NCBI RefSeq assembly: GCF_028656955.1
Contig: NZ_JAMDGY010000029.1
Location: 1 to 64,000, forward strand
Source of the DNA: Pseudomonas fontis
Lineage (GTDB): Bacteria > Pseudomonadota > Gammaproteobacteria > Pseudomonadales > Pseudomonadaceae
DNA length: 64,000 bases
Direction: 5' to 3'
Shown: positions 27,714 through 38,358 of the stretch, piece by piece
Position numbering within the stretch: the stretch's first letter is position 1
How the letters are laid out: each line of letters begins with the position of its first letter
The notes under the pieces: model-generated
The model's database searches: none
What the model was told of the DNA's origin: nothing
The model's input: only the letters and a program-made list of their open reading frames with translations
Position numbers and translations under genes: made by a program

Positions 27714-28100
27714 TCAGCTCTCACGCATATGCCGCTCTTTTGCCTCTATGCTCAGCGTCGCTGTAGGCCGCAAGAGCAATCGCCGCAAGCCAATGGGCTC
27801 GCCGGTCTCCTTGCACCACCCATATTCCGCGCGCGAGATTCGCTCCAAAGCTTCATCAATCTTGTCTAAGAGCTTTTTCTCGCGCTCCAGAAGCCGTAAT
27901 TGCCACTGCCTCTGCTCTTCAACCGTACCCAGATCGGAAGGATCGCTGCTGGGCTCAAACTCACGCATCACCTGGAACTCTCCGGAGATGCGCTCCTGAA
28001 GCTCCGCCCGCTGAGACAGCAAGAGCTCGCGAAAAAACTCCTGCTGTGCAGCATCCATGTAGGCCTCATCGGGCAGTGATAGCAGTTCTTGTTCGGTCAT
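27714..28100 (-). CDS. dksA2: DksA2, zinc-independent DksA paralogue
   Basis: A 128-residue RNA polymerase-binding factor that works with ppGpp in the stringent response. The coiled-coil domain is followed by a degenerate zinc-finger region: C96..T99 and S117..A120 replace the CxxC/CxxC set of DksA, so only one cysteine remains. That matches the zinc-free DksA2 of P. aeruginosa. The ATG at 28100 is chosen because it gives the normal N-terminus (MTEQELLSL). It lies 33 bases after pyrC2 in the hisI2-pyrC2-dksA2 operon. Confidence 0.92.
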   Translation of the reverse strand: MTEQELLSLPDEAYMDAAQQEFFRELLLSQRAELQERISGEFQVMREFEPSSDPSDLGTVEEQRQWQLRLLEREKKLLDKIDEALERISRAEYGWCKETGEPIGLRRLLLRPTATLSIEAKERHMRES

Positions 28101-28132
28101 GTCGGTCGCTTCCACATCAGTAATTAGGTTTA

Positions 28133-29479
28133 TCAGGAACGCTGCGCACCGAAGGCGAGTGGTAACCCTTGGCAACCCTCATTAAGCCGCCCTTCGTGCC
28201 ATGCAATCTGCCCAGATACGATCGTGGTGCTGACACGATGACGCAGCCGATGATTCTGGAACGGCGTCCACTGGCAGTGAGCCAAGATGGAATCAAGGCT
28301 GACGGGGCGCGGACTTTCAAGCCGCTCAATCAATGCCAGATCCGCCCAGTAACCTTCGCGCAGATACCCACGCTCATGAATGGCGAACAAATCGGCGACC
28401 GCATGGCTAGTTTTGCGCACCAGCTGAGTGATCGGCAGAACGGCCTCTTCAACCAGTTCGAAAAGAGCCGGAAACGCATGCTGCACAAGCGGCAGGCCTG
28501 AAGGCGCCGATGCATATGGCCGCTGCTTCTCCGCCAAGGTGTGAGGCGCATGATCAGTGCCAATCACATCGATACGGTCACAGAGCAATGCTTGCCGCAA
28601 AGCATCTCGATCCTCACGAGTTTTGATGGAGGGATTGCACTTGATGAGATTCCCAAGGCTTGCATAGTCACGGTCATCGAACAGCAGATGGTGCGCGCAA
28701 ACCTCAGCGGTGATCAGCTTGTTTGCCAGCGGCCCAGGCTCGAACAATCCCAGCTCTTTGGCGGTAGTCAGATGCAGCACATGCAGCCTTGTACCGAACT
28801 TGTTAGCCAGCTCTACCGCCAAGCGGGAGGAACGGAAGCACGCTTCTACATCACGAATTTTTGGATGCATCTTCGGCGGTATGTAATCACCGAATTGCTC
28901 CCGGTAACGCGCCTCATTAGCCAGGATTGAAGGCGTGTGTTCGCAGTGCGCCAACAGGATAGTGGGCACGCAGTCAAAGAGGCGCTCAAGCACCTTGGGA
29001 TCATCAACGAGCATGTCTCCCGTAGATGCCCCCATAAACACTTTCACCCCAGCGACGCGACGAGGATCGAGTCCGGCAACGATATCCAGATTGTCTTTGC
29101 TCACGCCAAAATGAAAGCCATAGTTGGCTACTGAGGACGCAGCAGCCCGTGCCTTTTTGTCGTCAAGAGCGTCGACAGAAAGTGTCGCAGGATTGGTGTT
29201 TGGCATGTCCATGAAACTGGTGATCCCACCTGCGACAGCGGCTCGCGATTCACTTGACATGGTCGCTTTATGTGAGGCGCCTGGCTCTCGAAAATGCACT
29301 TGATCGTCAATCATTCCGGGCACAAGCCAGCAACCTTGCGCATCGATTTCGACGGGTACGTTATGGCCACTGATGCTTCCGGCGATCTTCTCAATCCGAC
29401 CGTAGGCAATAAGAACGTCGGCATCGAAGACGTTGCCCTCGTTCACTAGCCGAGCATTTCTGATAAGAATGCGGCTCAT
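28133..29479 (-). CDS. pyrC2: Dihydroorotase paralogue PyrC2
   Basis: A 448-residue amidohydrolase of the dihydroorotase family (carbamoyl-aspartate to dihydroorotate, pyrimidine synthesis). Seen: [11 protein letters not shown] at residues 57-67, where the usual HxH metal pair is Q60-V-H62; a Lys in GVKVFMG near 148; HCEHT near 180; and IGTDHAPHT near 310. The Gln in place of the first metal His suggests altered metal dependence. Start overlaps the hisI2 stop (ATGA). In a Zur-type operon it would act as the zinc-starvation substitute for PyrC. Confidence 0.9.
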   Translation of the reverse strand: MSRILIRNARLVNEGNVFDADVLIAYGRIEKIAGSISGHNVPVEIDAQGCWLVPGMIDDQVHFREPGASHKATMSSESRAAVAGGITSFMDMPNTNPATLSVDALDDKKARAAASSVANYGFHFGVSKDNLDIVAGLDPRRVAGVKVFMGASTGDMLVDDPKVLERLFDCVPTILLAHCEHTPSILANEARYREQFGDYIPPKMHPKIRDVEACFRSSRLAVELANKFGTRLHVLHLTTAKELGLFEPGPLANKLITAEVCAHHLLFDDRDYASLGNLIKCNPSIKTREDRDALRQALLCDRIDVIGTDHAPHTLAEKQRPYASAPSGLPLVQHAFPALFELVEEAVLPITQLVRKTSHAVADLFAIHERGYLREGYWADLALIERLESPRPVSLDSILAHCQWTPFQNHRLRHRVSTTIVSGQIAWHEGRLNEGCQGLPLAFGAQRS

Positions 29480-29889
29480 GCTTCAGCCTCCCCTGGATTG
29501 CCAGTCACCACCACCTCATCACCGTCGATTACGTTATAGAAACAGCTGCGACGACCCGTGTGACATGCAGCCCCGACCTGGTCTACGAGTAGCAGCAACG
29601 CGTCCCCATCACAGTCCAAGCGAACCTCCTTAACGTGCTGAACATGCCCAGATGTCTCGCCCTTACGCCAGAGGCCCTGCCGAGAACGCGACCAGTAACA
29701 GGCCCGACGGGTTTCCAAGGTTTCTCTGAGCGCATCTTCATTCATCCAGGCGAGCATCAGCACCTCACCGCTGTCATGCTGCAGCGCAATTGCAGCGACA
29801 AGACCTTGAGAGCTCCAGGGCACCTGGCTGAGCACGTCACTTAAAGCGAAGCGGCTTCCCGCCCCCGCCTGTTCAAGCTTGAGAAACAT
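29476..29889 (-). CDS. hisI2: Phosphoribosyl-AMP cyclohydrolase paralogue HisI2
   Basis: A 137-residue enzyme for the third step of histidine biosynthesis (opening of phosphoribosyl-AMP). Motifs: [18 protein letters not shown] near residues 44-61, [20 protein letters not shown] near 63-82, DCDGDALL near 93-100, and [11 protein letters not shown] near 109-119. The metal-binding cysteines are retained, so it probably acts as an extra copy and not as a zinc-free form. First gene of an operon with pyrC2 and dksA2 behind a Zur palindrome. Confidence 0.92.
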   Translation of the reverse strand: MFLKLEQAGAGSRFALSDVLSQVPWSSQGLVAAIALQHDSGEVLMLAWMNEDALRETLETRRACYWSRSRQGLWRKGETSGHVQHVKEVRLDCDGDALLLLVDQVGAACHTGRRSCFYNVIDGDEVVVTGNPGEAEA

Positions 29890-29912
29890 GATCCGAGACC
29901 CAAATCAAAATA

Positions 29913-29932
29913 GTTATGTTATAACGTATCAT
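29913..29932. promoter_or_regulatory. Zur box, divergent hisI2 / iota-CA operons
   Basis: GTTATGTTATAACGTATCAT, nearly identical to the site at 26479. Located 24 bases upstream of the hisI2 start and about 60 bases before the plus-strand gene, between divergent operons. Confidence 0.85.
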
Positions 29933-29990
29933 ATATTTCTTCTAGCATGAGCATTTCACCTCCCAATTCAGACCCATGAGGTAAGCATTT

Positions 29991-30428
29991 ATGAGCGAAG
30001 CCCCTACCCTCTCCGTCAACACTGAAACGTACGCCGACACCGAGCTGGCCTGCCTCGCGGGAGCTAAAGCTGCCCTCTATCGGTGGGCGGCAACCGTCGC
30101 TACTCGCGATGTCGACAAGATTCTTGAGCTCTACGCCGCAGATGCCATTCTGGTTCCTACACTGTCCAACCAGGTGCGTGATTGCGATGACAGTCGCCGG
30201 AACTACTTCGAGAACTTCCTAGCCAACGATGGCCTTGTCTGCGACATCCAGGTCTTCAAAAAACGGGTAAGCCGAAAGCTGGGTACCGTGGTTGTCGGAG
30301 GGCTCTACACCTTCGTCTACCGGGATGGCGGCGAGCAGCGCGTTGTACCAGCGCGATTCCTTTTCACTTTTGAGCGCATCAACGACGAGTGGCTGATCAC
30401 TGGCCATCACTCTTCGATCGAGGCTTGA
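29991..30428 (+). CDS. Iota-carbonic-anhydrase-like (COG4337/CaMKII-AD fold) protein
   Basis: A 145-residue protein of the SnoaL/CaMKII association-domain superfamily. The central pattern DVDKILELYAADAILVPTLSN, GLYTFVYRDG, and the ending WLITGHHSSIEA (H139, H140, S141, S142) match the iota class of carbonic anhydrases. Some members of that class were shown to work without metal. No signal peptide, so cytoplasmic. ATG has GAGG upstream. It follows a Zur box and precedes hemB, so a natural idea is that it replaces zinc carbonic anhydrase in zinc starvation. Alternative: a generic SnoaL-like protein of unknown role. Confidence 0.7.
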   Translation: MSEAPTLSVNTETYADTELACLAGAKAALYRWAATVATRDVDKILELYAADAILVPTLSNQVRDCDDSRRNYFENFLANDGLVCDIQVFKKRVSRKLGTVVVGGLYTFVYRDGGEQRVVPARFLFTFERINDEWLITGHHSSIEA

Positions 30429-30496
30429 TCCAATCTGGGCTTATCCTTATAGGGATGAGCCTGTTCTTCTGATTGCTCGCTAATACAGACTGACTC

Positions 30497-31504
30497 ATGA
30501 ATCACTTTCCAGCACTAGGAAGCTATCCTGCCGCACGTCTTCGTCGTAACCGTGCTGACGATTGGACGCGTCGGCTGGTAGCTGAAAACACGCTGTCCGT
30601 AAACGATCTGATATGGCCCATTTTTCTAAAAGAAGGTGTGGGTCGAAATGAACCCGTGAGCTCGATGCCTGGCCAGCTAAGGGTGAGCCTCAACGAACTC
30701 ATTGACCATGTCGGGCGAGCCGTGGAGCTCGGAATTCCCGCTATCGCGCTGTTTCCGGCGACATCACCAGAGCGAAAAGATAGCGAAGGCAGCGAAGCGC
30801 TTAATCCGGACAACCTGGTCTGCAAGGCAGCCAGATTACTGAAGTCGACCTTCCCTACACTCGGCCTGATTGGCGACGTAGCCTTGGATCCCTACACCGA
30901 CCATGGTCACGATGGCGTGCTGCGCAAGGGTTTGGTCGCAAATGATGAAAGCCTGGAGCTTCTGGCGTGCCAGGCTATTGTGCAGGCACAGGCTGGCATC
31001 GACACGCTCGCGCCTTCGGACATGATGGATGGACGCATCGGCGTATTGAGATCAGCCCTGGACGCAGCAGATCTCAAAGACGTACGGCTCATGTCCTATG
31101 CGGCCAAGTATGCCTCTGGATTTTACGGGCCCTTCAGAGATGCCCTCGGCTCCTCTGGAGCACTGAAAGGCGATAAGCGCACTTACCAGATGGATCCCGC
31201 AAACAGCGACGAGGCCCTGCGAGAGGTTGCTCTGGATCTTCAAGAAGGTGCGGACATGGTCATGGTCAAACCAGGTATGCCTTATCTAGACATCATTCAG
31301 CGCGTCAAGGCGACATTCGCCGTTCCGACCTTTGCCTATCAGGTAAGTGGTGAATATTCGATGCTCAAGGGCGCCATTGATCATGGATGGCTGGATCCGG
31401 ACAAAGTCATCCTGGAGTCCTTGCTGGCGTTTAAGCGAGCCGGCTGCAGTGGCGTACTCACCTACTTTGCCATCGAGGCCGCTCAGCGATTGAACCGTGG
31501 CTGA
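30497..31504 (+). CDS. hemB: Delta-aminolevulinic acid dehydratase (porphobilinogen synthase) paralogue
   Basis: A 335-residue HemB that condenses two aminolevulinates to porphobilinogen for haem synthesis. The metal segment reads DVALDPYTDHGHDG (near residue 125-138) in place of the Cys-rich zinc version, so it is the magnesium-type, zinc-independent form. The catalytic lysines lie in AAKYASGFYGPFRDA near 203 and MVKPGMPYLD near 258. Second gene after the iota-CA-like gene, 68 bases apart. Probably an extra copy for zinc starvation. Confidence 0.92.
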   Translation: MNHFPALGSYPAARLRRNRADDWTRRLVAENTLSVNDLIWPIFLKEGVGRNEPVSSMPGQLRVSLNELIDHVGRAVELGIPAIALFPATSPERKDSEGSEALNPDNLVCKAARLLKSTFPTLGLIGDVALDPYTDHGHDGVLRKGLVANDESLELLACQAIVQAQAGIDTLAPSDMMDGRIGVLRSALDAADLKDVRLMSYAAKYASGFYGPFRDALGSSGALKGDKRTYQMDPANSDEALREVALDLQEGADMVMVKPGMPYLDIIQRVKATFAVPTFAYQVSGEYSMLKGAIDHGWLDPDKVILESLLAFKRAGCSGVLTYFAIEAAQRLNRG

Positions 31505-31512
31505 CATCACGA

Positions 31513-31547
31513 TCTCGCGACGCTGAGCAGGCTGCAGCGTCGCGAGA
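31513..31547. terminator. Strong hairpin between convergent hemB and amidase genes
   Basis: Perfect 13-bp stem (TCTCGCGACGCTG paired with CAGCGTCGCGAGA) with a 9-base loop, between two converging genes. No T run on either side, so it may act as an mRNA 3'-end stabiliser or weak bidirectional terminator. Confidence 0.6.
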
Positions 31548-31559
31548 GTGCGCTATCCC

Positions 31560-32759
31560 TCAGGCTGTTTCGGCTCTGGCCTGAGAGGCGATCAGGCTGC
31601 CTGGTGGTGGCTGCTGCCGGAAATAGCTATCCACCCCCGCGAAAATCGCATCGGCAATTTTGCGCTGGTGACGTGTATCGTGCAGCCGTCGACAGTCCCT
31701 GACGTTGGAGATGAAACCTGTTTCGACCAGAATTGATGGTATGGCGGCAGACTTGAGTACCGCGAACCCAGCCTGCTCAACCTTCGACTGATGCAGCCCC
31801 GAGACCTGTCCCAACTGCGAAAGCACCTGATGCCCAAGATCCAAACTGGTTGAAATGGTGGCATTCATCGACATGTCGAGCAGTACACCCGCAACCATCG
31901 GGTCTTCTTTCCTTAGCTTCACGGCCAAGCCCCCACCGACAGAATCAGCCCCGTTTTCTCGCTGAGCCATCCAACGCGCCATTGAAGAACTGGCGCCATT
32001 CTGCGAAAGCGCAAAGACAGATGCCCCTGATGCGGTAAGTCTTGGGGCTGCATCAGCATGAACAGAAACTAACAGGTCAGCGTTCAGACGCTGTGCCACC
32101 TCTGCTCGCTTGCGTAGCGGAATGAAGATATCGCCGGAGCGCACGAGCCGAGCCTTGTAACCCTTTTGGGCATCAATTCGTTTAGCCAGCAGCGTAGCGA
32201 TCTGCAGTGCAACAATCTTCTCCTGCTCCCCTTTTGCACCAACCGCACCCGGGTCTTTGCCGCCATGTCCCGCATCAATGACTACCAGGAGGTCTCGGTT
32301 GACCTTCCCCTTTGCTTGTACCGGTGATTGCTGAGTAGCAGCTGCGACAACGCTTCCCCTGACAGGTAGATCAGGAAGAAGCAGCTCCAACTTACGGCCA
32401 TTGCCTGAGATAGGTCGAAGCTCCCCTTGGATACCTGACTTGGCCAGATCCAGGACAATTCTCAGATCCCCCGTGGGTGTTTTCCCGCTACGCACAGCGC
32501 GGATCGATGTACCGTCGAGCAAGAGACCGTCCAGCGTCGTATCAAGTGCAGCTTGCTGAAGATCAAGTACCAAGCGCGGTGGAGAATCCAAACTCAAGCT
32601 GTTCGCAATCACCGGGCCGCTCAGGTCAAGCAGAAGCTTGGTAGATCCCCCCGAGCGAACGACGCTCACCCGCCGAACTGCCTGGGATGCCTGCGCAGCA
32701 AACGAGGCCGGCAGCGCTAGACCAGCCAAGATAAATTTCAACAAGCTACGTCTGTCCAT
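31560..32759 (-). CDS. amiC: N-acetylmuramoyl-L-alanine amidase (AmiC type)
   Basis: About 399 residues. Starts at ATG 32759 with a twin-arginine signal (MDRRSLLKFILAGLALPAS) for folded export. Next come an AMIN domain (about 35-140) and an Amidase_3 catalytic domain with zinc ligands in IDAGHGGKDPGA, SVHADA and ILVETGFISN. It cleaves the stem peptide from murein during cell separation. Divergent from the Zur-like gene across a Zur box. The enzyme itself needs zinc, so extra dosage in starvation is the likely logic. Confidence 0.88.
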   Translation of the reverse strand: MDRRSLLKFILAGLALPASFAAQASQAVRRVSVVRSGGSTKLLLDLSGPVIANSLSLDSPPRLVLDLQQAALDTTLDGLLLDGTSIRAVRSGKTPTGDLRIVLDLAKSGIQGELRPISGNGRKLELLLPDLPVRGSVVAAATQQSPVQAKGKVNRDLLVVIDAGHGGKDPGAVGAKGEQEKIVALQIATLLAKRIDAQKGYKARLVRSGDIFIPLRKRAEVAQRLNADLLVSVHADAAPRLTASGASVFALSQNGASSSMARWMAQRENGADSVGGGLAVKLRKEDPMVAGVLLDMSMNATISTSLDLGHQVLSQLGQVSGLHQSKVEQAGFAVLKSAAIPSILVETGFISNVRDCRRLHDTRHQRKIADAIFAGVDSYFRQQPPPGSLIASQARAETA

Positions 32760-32877
32760 ACACCTTCCGCACATTCAAAAATTTCCGCCGGCCAGACAGA
32801 ATCTCGGCATTTCATACGCCTTCACCCGCCCGGAACCCTGACACGCCCTCGCGACTTTTTTGTGGCGCGCCCACAAA

Positions 32878-32897
32878 TGTTACGTTATAACATGCCA
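32878..32897. promoter_or_regulatory. Zur box, divergent amidase / zur-like operon
   Basis: ATGTTACGTTATAACATGCC, the same core TTATAAC palindrome. Midway between the amidase start (32759) and the zur-like gene (32944), it probably controls both, including the long plus-strand operon to thrS. Confidence 0.8.
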
Positions 32898-32943
32898 AAT
32901 ATAGATATTCAGACTCAAGTTTCACGTTCGACAGGGGGGCCGC

Positions 32944-33345
32944 ATGCAATTGACCACTAATCAGCAACGGGTGCTGGCAACCCTTCAGCAGTCGAGCAGG
33001 CCGCTGAGCGCATACAAGATTCTTGAACGCTTGAAGAGCGAGGGTTTCAAGGCGCCCACCCAGATTTACCGAGCACTCGGTTGTCTCGCCGAACGTGGTT
33101 TGGTGCATCGCCTGGAATCTCTGAATGCCTATGTGAGATGTGCTCCCCCTTCCACCGAGCAAGGTGTAAGGGCGTTTGCAATCTGCGACTCATGCGGCCA
33201 CGTCGATGAGTTCATCGTCCCATCGCTCAACCGGTACCTCGGCACCTGGATGAAGCAAAACGTATTTTCCCTGGGCAGCTCAACCATAGAGCTTCATGGG
33301 AAATGCGCGACTTGTAGCAAGCTCGATCGCACCTCCGACAGTTAG
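32944..33345 (+). CDS. Fur-family regulator, Zur-like paralogue
   Basis: A 133-residue Fur/Zur protein, shorter than usual. Winged-helix part: SAYKILERLKSEG, PTQIYRALGCLAERGLVHRLES. The structural zinc site has both pairs, C81/C84 and C121/C124. Aligned with E. coli Zur, three of four sensory ligands are present (H55, C66, E89); the fourth (His96 in E. coli) falls on Gly74 with only E72/Q73 near. It may therefore sense zinc differently from the main Zur. First gene of a plus-strand operon, 48 bases before a COG0523 gene, and autoregulation through the upstream box is likely. Confidence 0.85.
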   Translation: MQLTTNQQRVLATLQQSSRPLSAYKILERLKSEGFKAPTQIYRALGCLAERGLVHRLESLNAYVRCAPPSTEQGVRAFAICDSCGHVDEFIVPSLNRYLGTWMKQNVFSLGSSTIELHGKCATCSKLDRTSDS

Positions 33346-33393
33346 CACCGACGAGTCCCTTATTTTCGTCACCCTTTTCCGTGAGACCTCCTG

Positions 33394-34605
<1,212 letters not shown>

Positions 34606-34657
34606 ATTGAAAGAGCCCTCCTGTCATGGGAGGGCCAGACACCTGCGGACATACCAA

Positions 34658-35578
34658 ATGAGTGCACAACTACCCGACGTTTCCGTCACCGATCTTGCCC
34701 CGACCCTTGGCCCCCTGGAATGGGTTGGCATGCAAGGCATCGACATACCGGTGACGATTGACGAAGCGGGCTATCACCGCGAGCTTCATGCCAGAGCGGA
34801 CGTACAAGTCGACCTACCTGCACCCCAAGTCAAGGGCATCCACATGTCCCGGCTCTATCGCCTACTGGACAGCTGGGGAGAAGGTCATCACATCTCACCA
34901 CCGCATGTTCGCGAGTTGCTCAGCAGCATGATCGAAAGCCATCACGATTGTGATAGCCGAAGCGCTCGCCTTCAGCTGGACTTTGATCTCCTCGTGCGCC
35001 GACCGGCACTAGTCACCGAGGGTTTGTCTGGCTGGAAATCGTACCCAGTGAACGTTAATGCGTCCTTGGTAGAGGGCGCGTTTTCCTTGAGCGTTGAAGC
35101 CACGATCGGCTACTCATCGACGTGCCCCTGTTCAGCGGCATTGTCGCGTCAGCTAGTCGAAGAAAGCTTCCTGAAAGCGTTCACAAATCAGTCCGCAGTT
35201 GAACCCGCGATCGTGGCGCAATGGCTGCGTGCAAACGCATCCATAGCAACTCCACATAGCCAGCGGAGCGAGGCGCGTGTCTCTGTCTTAATTGATCAAC
35301 AAGCTGCCAATTTGGGCCTCCTCTCGTTGATCAACTCGGTAGAAAATGCGCTGGGTACGCCGGTGCAGACCGCGGTGAAACGAGCCGACGAACAAGCCTT
35401 CGCAGCACTGAATGGTCAGAACCTCATGTTCGTAGAAGATGCCGCACGGCGGATTCGTGCAGCCCTTTCGAACTACCGAGCCCCAAGAGTCCACGTCAGA
35501 CACTTGGAAAGCCTGCACCCTCATGACGCTGCTGCGTGGTCTGCTCCTCACCGACATGAGGCTGATCATGGGAAGTGA
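34658..35578 (+). CDS. folE2: GTP cyclohydrolase FolE2 (type IB)
   Basis: A 306-residue enzyme converting GTP to dihydroneopterin triphosphate for folate, replacing zinc-dependent FolE. Features: GMQGIDIPV near residue 22, [14 protein letters not shown] near 60, a Cys-rich active segment [17 protein letters not shown] near 150-165, and C-terminal [10 protein letters not shown]. The ATG at 34658 is chosen over an in-frame TTG at 34607 because it gives the usual N-terminus. Known in many bacteria as a Zur-controlled gene. The stop overlaps the next gene. Confidence 0.95.
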   Translation: MSAQLPDVSVTDLAPTLGPLEWVGMQGIDIPVTIDEAGYHRELHARADVQVDLPAPQVKGIHMSRLYRLLDSWGEGHHISPPHVRELLSSMIESHHDCDSRSARLQLDFDLLVRRPALVTEGLSGWKSYPVNVNASLVEGAFSLSVEATIGYSSTCPCSAALSRQLVEESFLKAFTNQSAVEPAIVAQWLRANASIATPHSQRSEARVSVLIDQQAANLGLLSLINSVENALGTPVQTAVKRADEQAFAALNGQNLMFVEDAARRIRAALSNYRAPRVHVRHLESLHPHDAAAWSAPHRHEADHGK

Positions 35579-36695
35579 ATCGCAGCGTTCGCTGATCCCC
35601 GTCACGCTGCTGACTGGATTCCTGGGCAGCGGCAAAACGACATTGCTAAACCAGCTGGTGAGGCAGCCGGCGTTTGCCAACACGCTGATCATCATCAACG
35701 AATTTGGTGAGATGGCTCTCGACCATCTTCTGGTTACCCACAGTAACGAGAACATCGTCATGGAAATGGGCAGCGGCTGCGTCTGCTGCACCATTCGCGG
35801 AGACCTTGTCCAGACGTTGCGAGACATCACATGGCGTTTCTCGCGGGAGGGGAACCGCCAGTTTGACCGTGTACTGATCGAAACGACCGGCTTGGCCGAT
35901 CCTGCACCGATCATCCACACGCTCATGACGCATGCCCAAATTGCGCCAAAATATCGACTTGATGGTGTAGTTGCGACAGTAGACCTGGCCACCGGAATGG
36001 GAACGCTTGATGGTCATCAGGAGGCGATCAAGCAAGCAGCCATGGCTGACGTGCTGCTGCTCACCAAAGGTGACCTCGTGATTCCAGAACACAGGGCCGA
36101 TCTGCTTGAGCGGCTCGCCGACATCAACCCGGCAGCACCTCGTTGGGAAATCCAGAACGGCGAGCTGCAGGCTGAGAAGATTCTCGGTTTGGGCCTGTTC
36201 ACCCACGAGGGTAAGTCGCCCGATGTTGAAGGCTGGTTAAAGGAGCACGCGTACCAGATCACCTCTGCCCCTAAATTCCAAGTCGCACCTCAGCCTGAGA
36301 ACAGTATGAATCGAGGGCTGTTCTCTGCGGGCTTGCGAGCACCGCAGCAGGACGTAAACCGCCACGGCGACCGAATTCGTGCGTTCTGCTTCACCATCGA
36401 CAACCCCATCAGTGAGCTTGCTTTGGAATGCTGGCTTGAGGTGTTAATGACCTTGCTGGGAAGCAACATCCTCCGGGTTAAAGGCATCCTCAACATTGAG
36501 GGACGAGACACGCCTATCGCCCTGCATGGCGTGCAGCACATCTTCCATCCGTCCGCGCCTCTTCCTGCCTGGCCGACTGACGACCGGCGTTCCCGCTTGG
36601 TCTTCATCACTCAAGACGTAACACGAGAGATGATCGAGGCGACGTTCAGAGCCTTTAAAGACAAAGCAGGACATATCGAAGGCATCAGCGTATGA
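35568..36695 (+). CDS. COG0523 GTPase, second CobW-family protein
   Basis: About 375 residues from the ATG at 35568, which overlaps the folE2 end by 11 bases; an ATG at 35556 is also possible. Walker [11 protein letters not shown] near residue 15-24, CxCC in [11 protein letters not shown] near 70-80, and [10 protein letters not shown] near 108. The C-terminal CobW domain carries HGVQHIFHP near 305. Probably a zinc or metal chaperone for another client in this operon, such as an amidohydrolase or tRNA synthetase. Stop overlaps cysS (ATGA). Confidence 0.87.
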   Translation: MGSESQRSLIPVTLLTGFLGSGKTTLLNQLVRQPAFANTLIIINEFGEMALDHLLVTHSNENIVMEMGSGCVCCTIRGDLVQTLRDITWRFSREGNRQFDRVLIETTGLADPAPIIHTLMTHAQIAPKYRLDGVVATVDLATGMGTLDGHQEAIKQAAMADVLLLTKGDLVIPEHRADLLERLADINPAAPRWEIQNGELQAEKILGLGLFTHEGKSPDVEGWLKEHAYQITSAPKFQVAPQPENSMNRGLFSAGLRAPQQDVNRHGDRIRAFCFTIDNPISELALECWLEVLMTLLGSNILRVKGILNIEGRDTPIALHGVQHIFHPSAPLPAWPTDDRRSRLVFITQDVTREMIEATFRAFKDKAGHIEGISV

Positions 36696-38107
36696 GGTCG
36701 AGCATTCTCCTTCACAACACCCTCACCCGCCAGAAAGAAGCGTTGCGCACAGAGCAGCCTGATCGGGTGACCATGTATGTATGCGGCCCTACCGTCTACA
36801 ACTACGCGCACATCGGGAATGCCAGACCTGCAGTTGTCTTCGACATCCTTGCCAGAGTGCTGCGCCACGAATTTAACGAGGTCGTTTACGCGCGAAATTT
36901 CACGGACGTGGACGACAAGATCAATGCGGCAGCAATCGCGTCAGGCTCTCCCATAGCGGACATCACTAGCCGCTTCATTGATGCCTACCATGAAGACATG
37001 GCAGCCCTTGGAGTCGCCTCGCCCGACCTGGAGCCACGTGTTACCGACCATATTTCAGAGATCATCGCGCTGATCAAACGACTCGTTGATCGCGGCCATG
37101 CCTACGTCGAGCAAGAGCATGTGCTCTTCCATGTCCCCTCGTACCCCGCATACGGCCACCTATCAGGGCGTTCACCCAAAGACATGTTGGCGGGGGCAAG
37201 GGTCGAGGTAGCTCCCTATAAGCGCAGCCCTTTGGACTTCGTTCTCTGGAAACCTTCGACATCTGAAATGCCCGGCTGGAGCAGCCCTTGGGGGCGAGGT
37301 AGACCAGGATGGCATGTAGAGTGCTCTGCCATGATTGGTCGACACCTGGGCCATACCATCGACATTCATGGTGGAGGCCAAGACCTCATTTTCCCTCACC
37401 ACGAGAATGAGATTGCTCAGGGCGCTTGTGCGAACGGCACACTTTACTGCCGCACGTGGGTGCACAACAGCTTCGTTACCGTCGATGGGCAGAAGATGTC
37501 CAAATCACTGGGCAACGTATTGCTAGTCCGAGACCTGCTTGCTCAGGCACCTGGAGAAGCGATTCGATTTGCGCTGCTGTCTACCCACTACCGCCGCCCA
37601 ATGGACTGGAATACGCAGCGCCTGCAGTCTGCTGTCCAAACCCTGATTCGGTTCTATACCTCCCTGTCGAAGGTCAGTTCGCTGGCCGCCCCTGCTGATG
37701 TGGTGCCGGACGACCAAGTGCTGAATTCGCTGAAGAATGACTTGGGCGTGACCGAGGCACTGGCCCGGCTGCATGTAATCAGGGCGGAGCTTGATCAGGC
37801 GGAGACAGATGAAATGCGGTCGCTCAGTAAAGCACGGCTGCTCAAATCTGCTGGACTGCTCGGCCTACTGCAGCAAGAGCCTCACGCCGCCCTCGCTGCC
37901 TTGAGCCCCCCAGTAGCGCCTTTGGAACAACCGCTGAGTCATCGACAGCATCTTGAGTCATTGCTGGAAGCAAGAAACAAAGCACGTAGTGCGCGCGACT
38001 TCGCGAGAGCCGACGCTTTGCGTGACGAGTTGCTAGAAGCTGGCTTCAGCATCGAGGACAGCCCAGAAGGCTCCAAGCTGCGCCCGGCAGCAAGGAGCGT
38101 GATATGA
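36692..38107 (+). CDS. cysS2: Cysteinyl-tRNA synthetase paralogue
   Basis: A 471-residue class I synthetase. Signature [12 protein letters not shown] near residues 36-47 (HIGH) and KMSKSLGNV near 268-276 (KMSKS). The zinc ligands are all present: Cys in YVCGPTVYN near 28, WHVECSAM near 207, and PHHENE near 234-239. It thus remains a zinc enzyme and probably raises enzyme dosage or scavenging when zinc is low. Slightly longer C-terminus than usual. Coupled by ATGA overlaps to the CobW gene before and yidD after. Confidence 0.92.
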   Translation: MRSSILLHNTLTRQKEALRTEQPDRVTMYVCGPTVYNYAHIGNARPAVVFDILARVLRHEFNEVVYARNFTDVDDKINAAAIASGSPIADITSRFIDAYHEDMAALGVASPDLEPRVTDHISEIIALIKRLVDRGHAYVEQEHVLFHVPSYPAYGHLSGRSPKDMLAGARVEVAPYKRSPLDFVLWKPSTSEMPGWSSPWGRGRPGWHVECSAMIGRHLGHTIDIHGGGQDLIFPHHENEIAQGACANGTLYCRTWVHNSFVTVDGQKMSKSLGNVLLVRDLLAQAPGEAIRFALLSTHYRRPMDWNTQRLQSAVQTLIRFYTSLSKVSSLAAPADVVPDDQVLNSLKNDLGVTEALARLHVIRAELDQAETDEMRSLSKARLLKSAGLLGLLQQEPHAALAALSPPVAPLEQPLSHRQHLESLLEARNKARSARDFARADALRDELLEAGFSIEDSPEGSKLRPAARSVI

Positions 38108-38358
38108 AGCGATGGCCGAACGCGATCTTGATTGCATTGGTGCGCGGCTACCAACTGTTCATCAGCCCAGCCTTAGGCAATCGATGCCGATTTCACCCTT
38201 CATGCTCCCAGTACTCGATAGAAGCACTGCGAACTCATGGCGCGCTGATGGGCAGCTGGTTGACGCTACGCCGGCTCTTGCGTTGCCACCCACTGCATCC
38301 CGGTGGATTTGACCCTGTACCGTCGAAAGGCAGCAAAGAAAAAGGTGGTTCATGCTGA
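38104..38358 (+). CDS. yidD: YidD-family membrane protein insertion factor
   Basis: An 84-residue YidD paralogue with an amphipathic N-terminal helix ([18 protein letters not shown]) and the family motif [15 protein letters not shown] plus [17 protein letters not shown]. YidD normally sits in the rpmH-rnpA-yidD-yidC locus and helps membrane protein insertion. Here it overlaps cysS (ATGA) and queD inside the zinc operon. The conserved cysteines hint at a metal link, but this is not established. Confidence 0.9.
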   Translation: MKRWPNAILIALVRGYQLFISPALGNRCRFHPSCSQYSIEALRTHGALMGSWLTLRRLLRCHPLHPGGFDPVPSKGSKEKGGSC

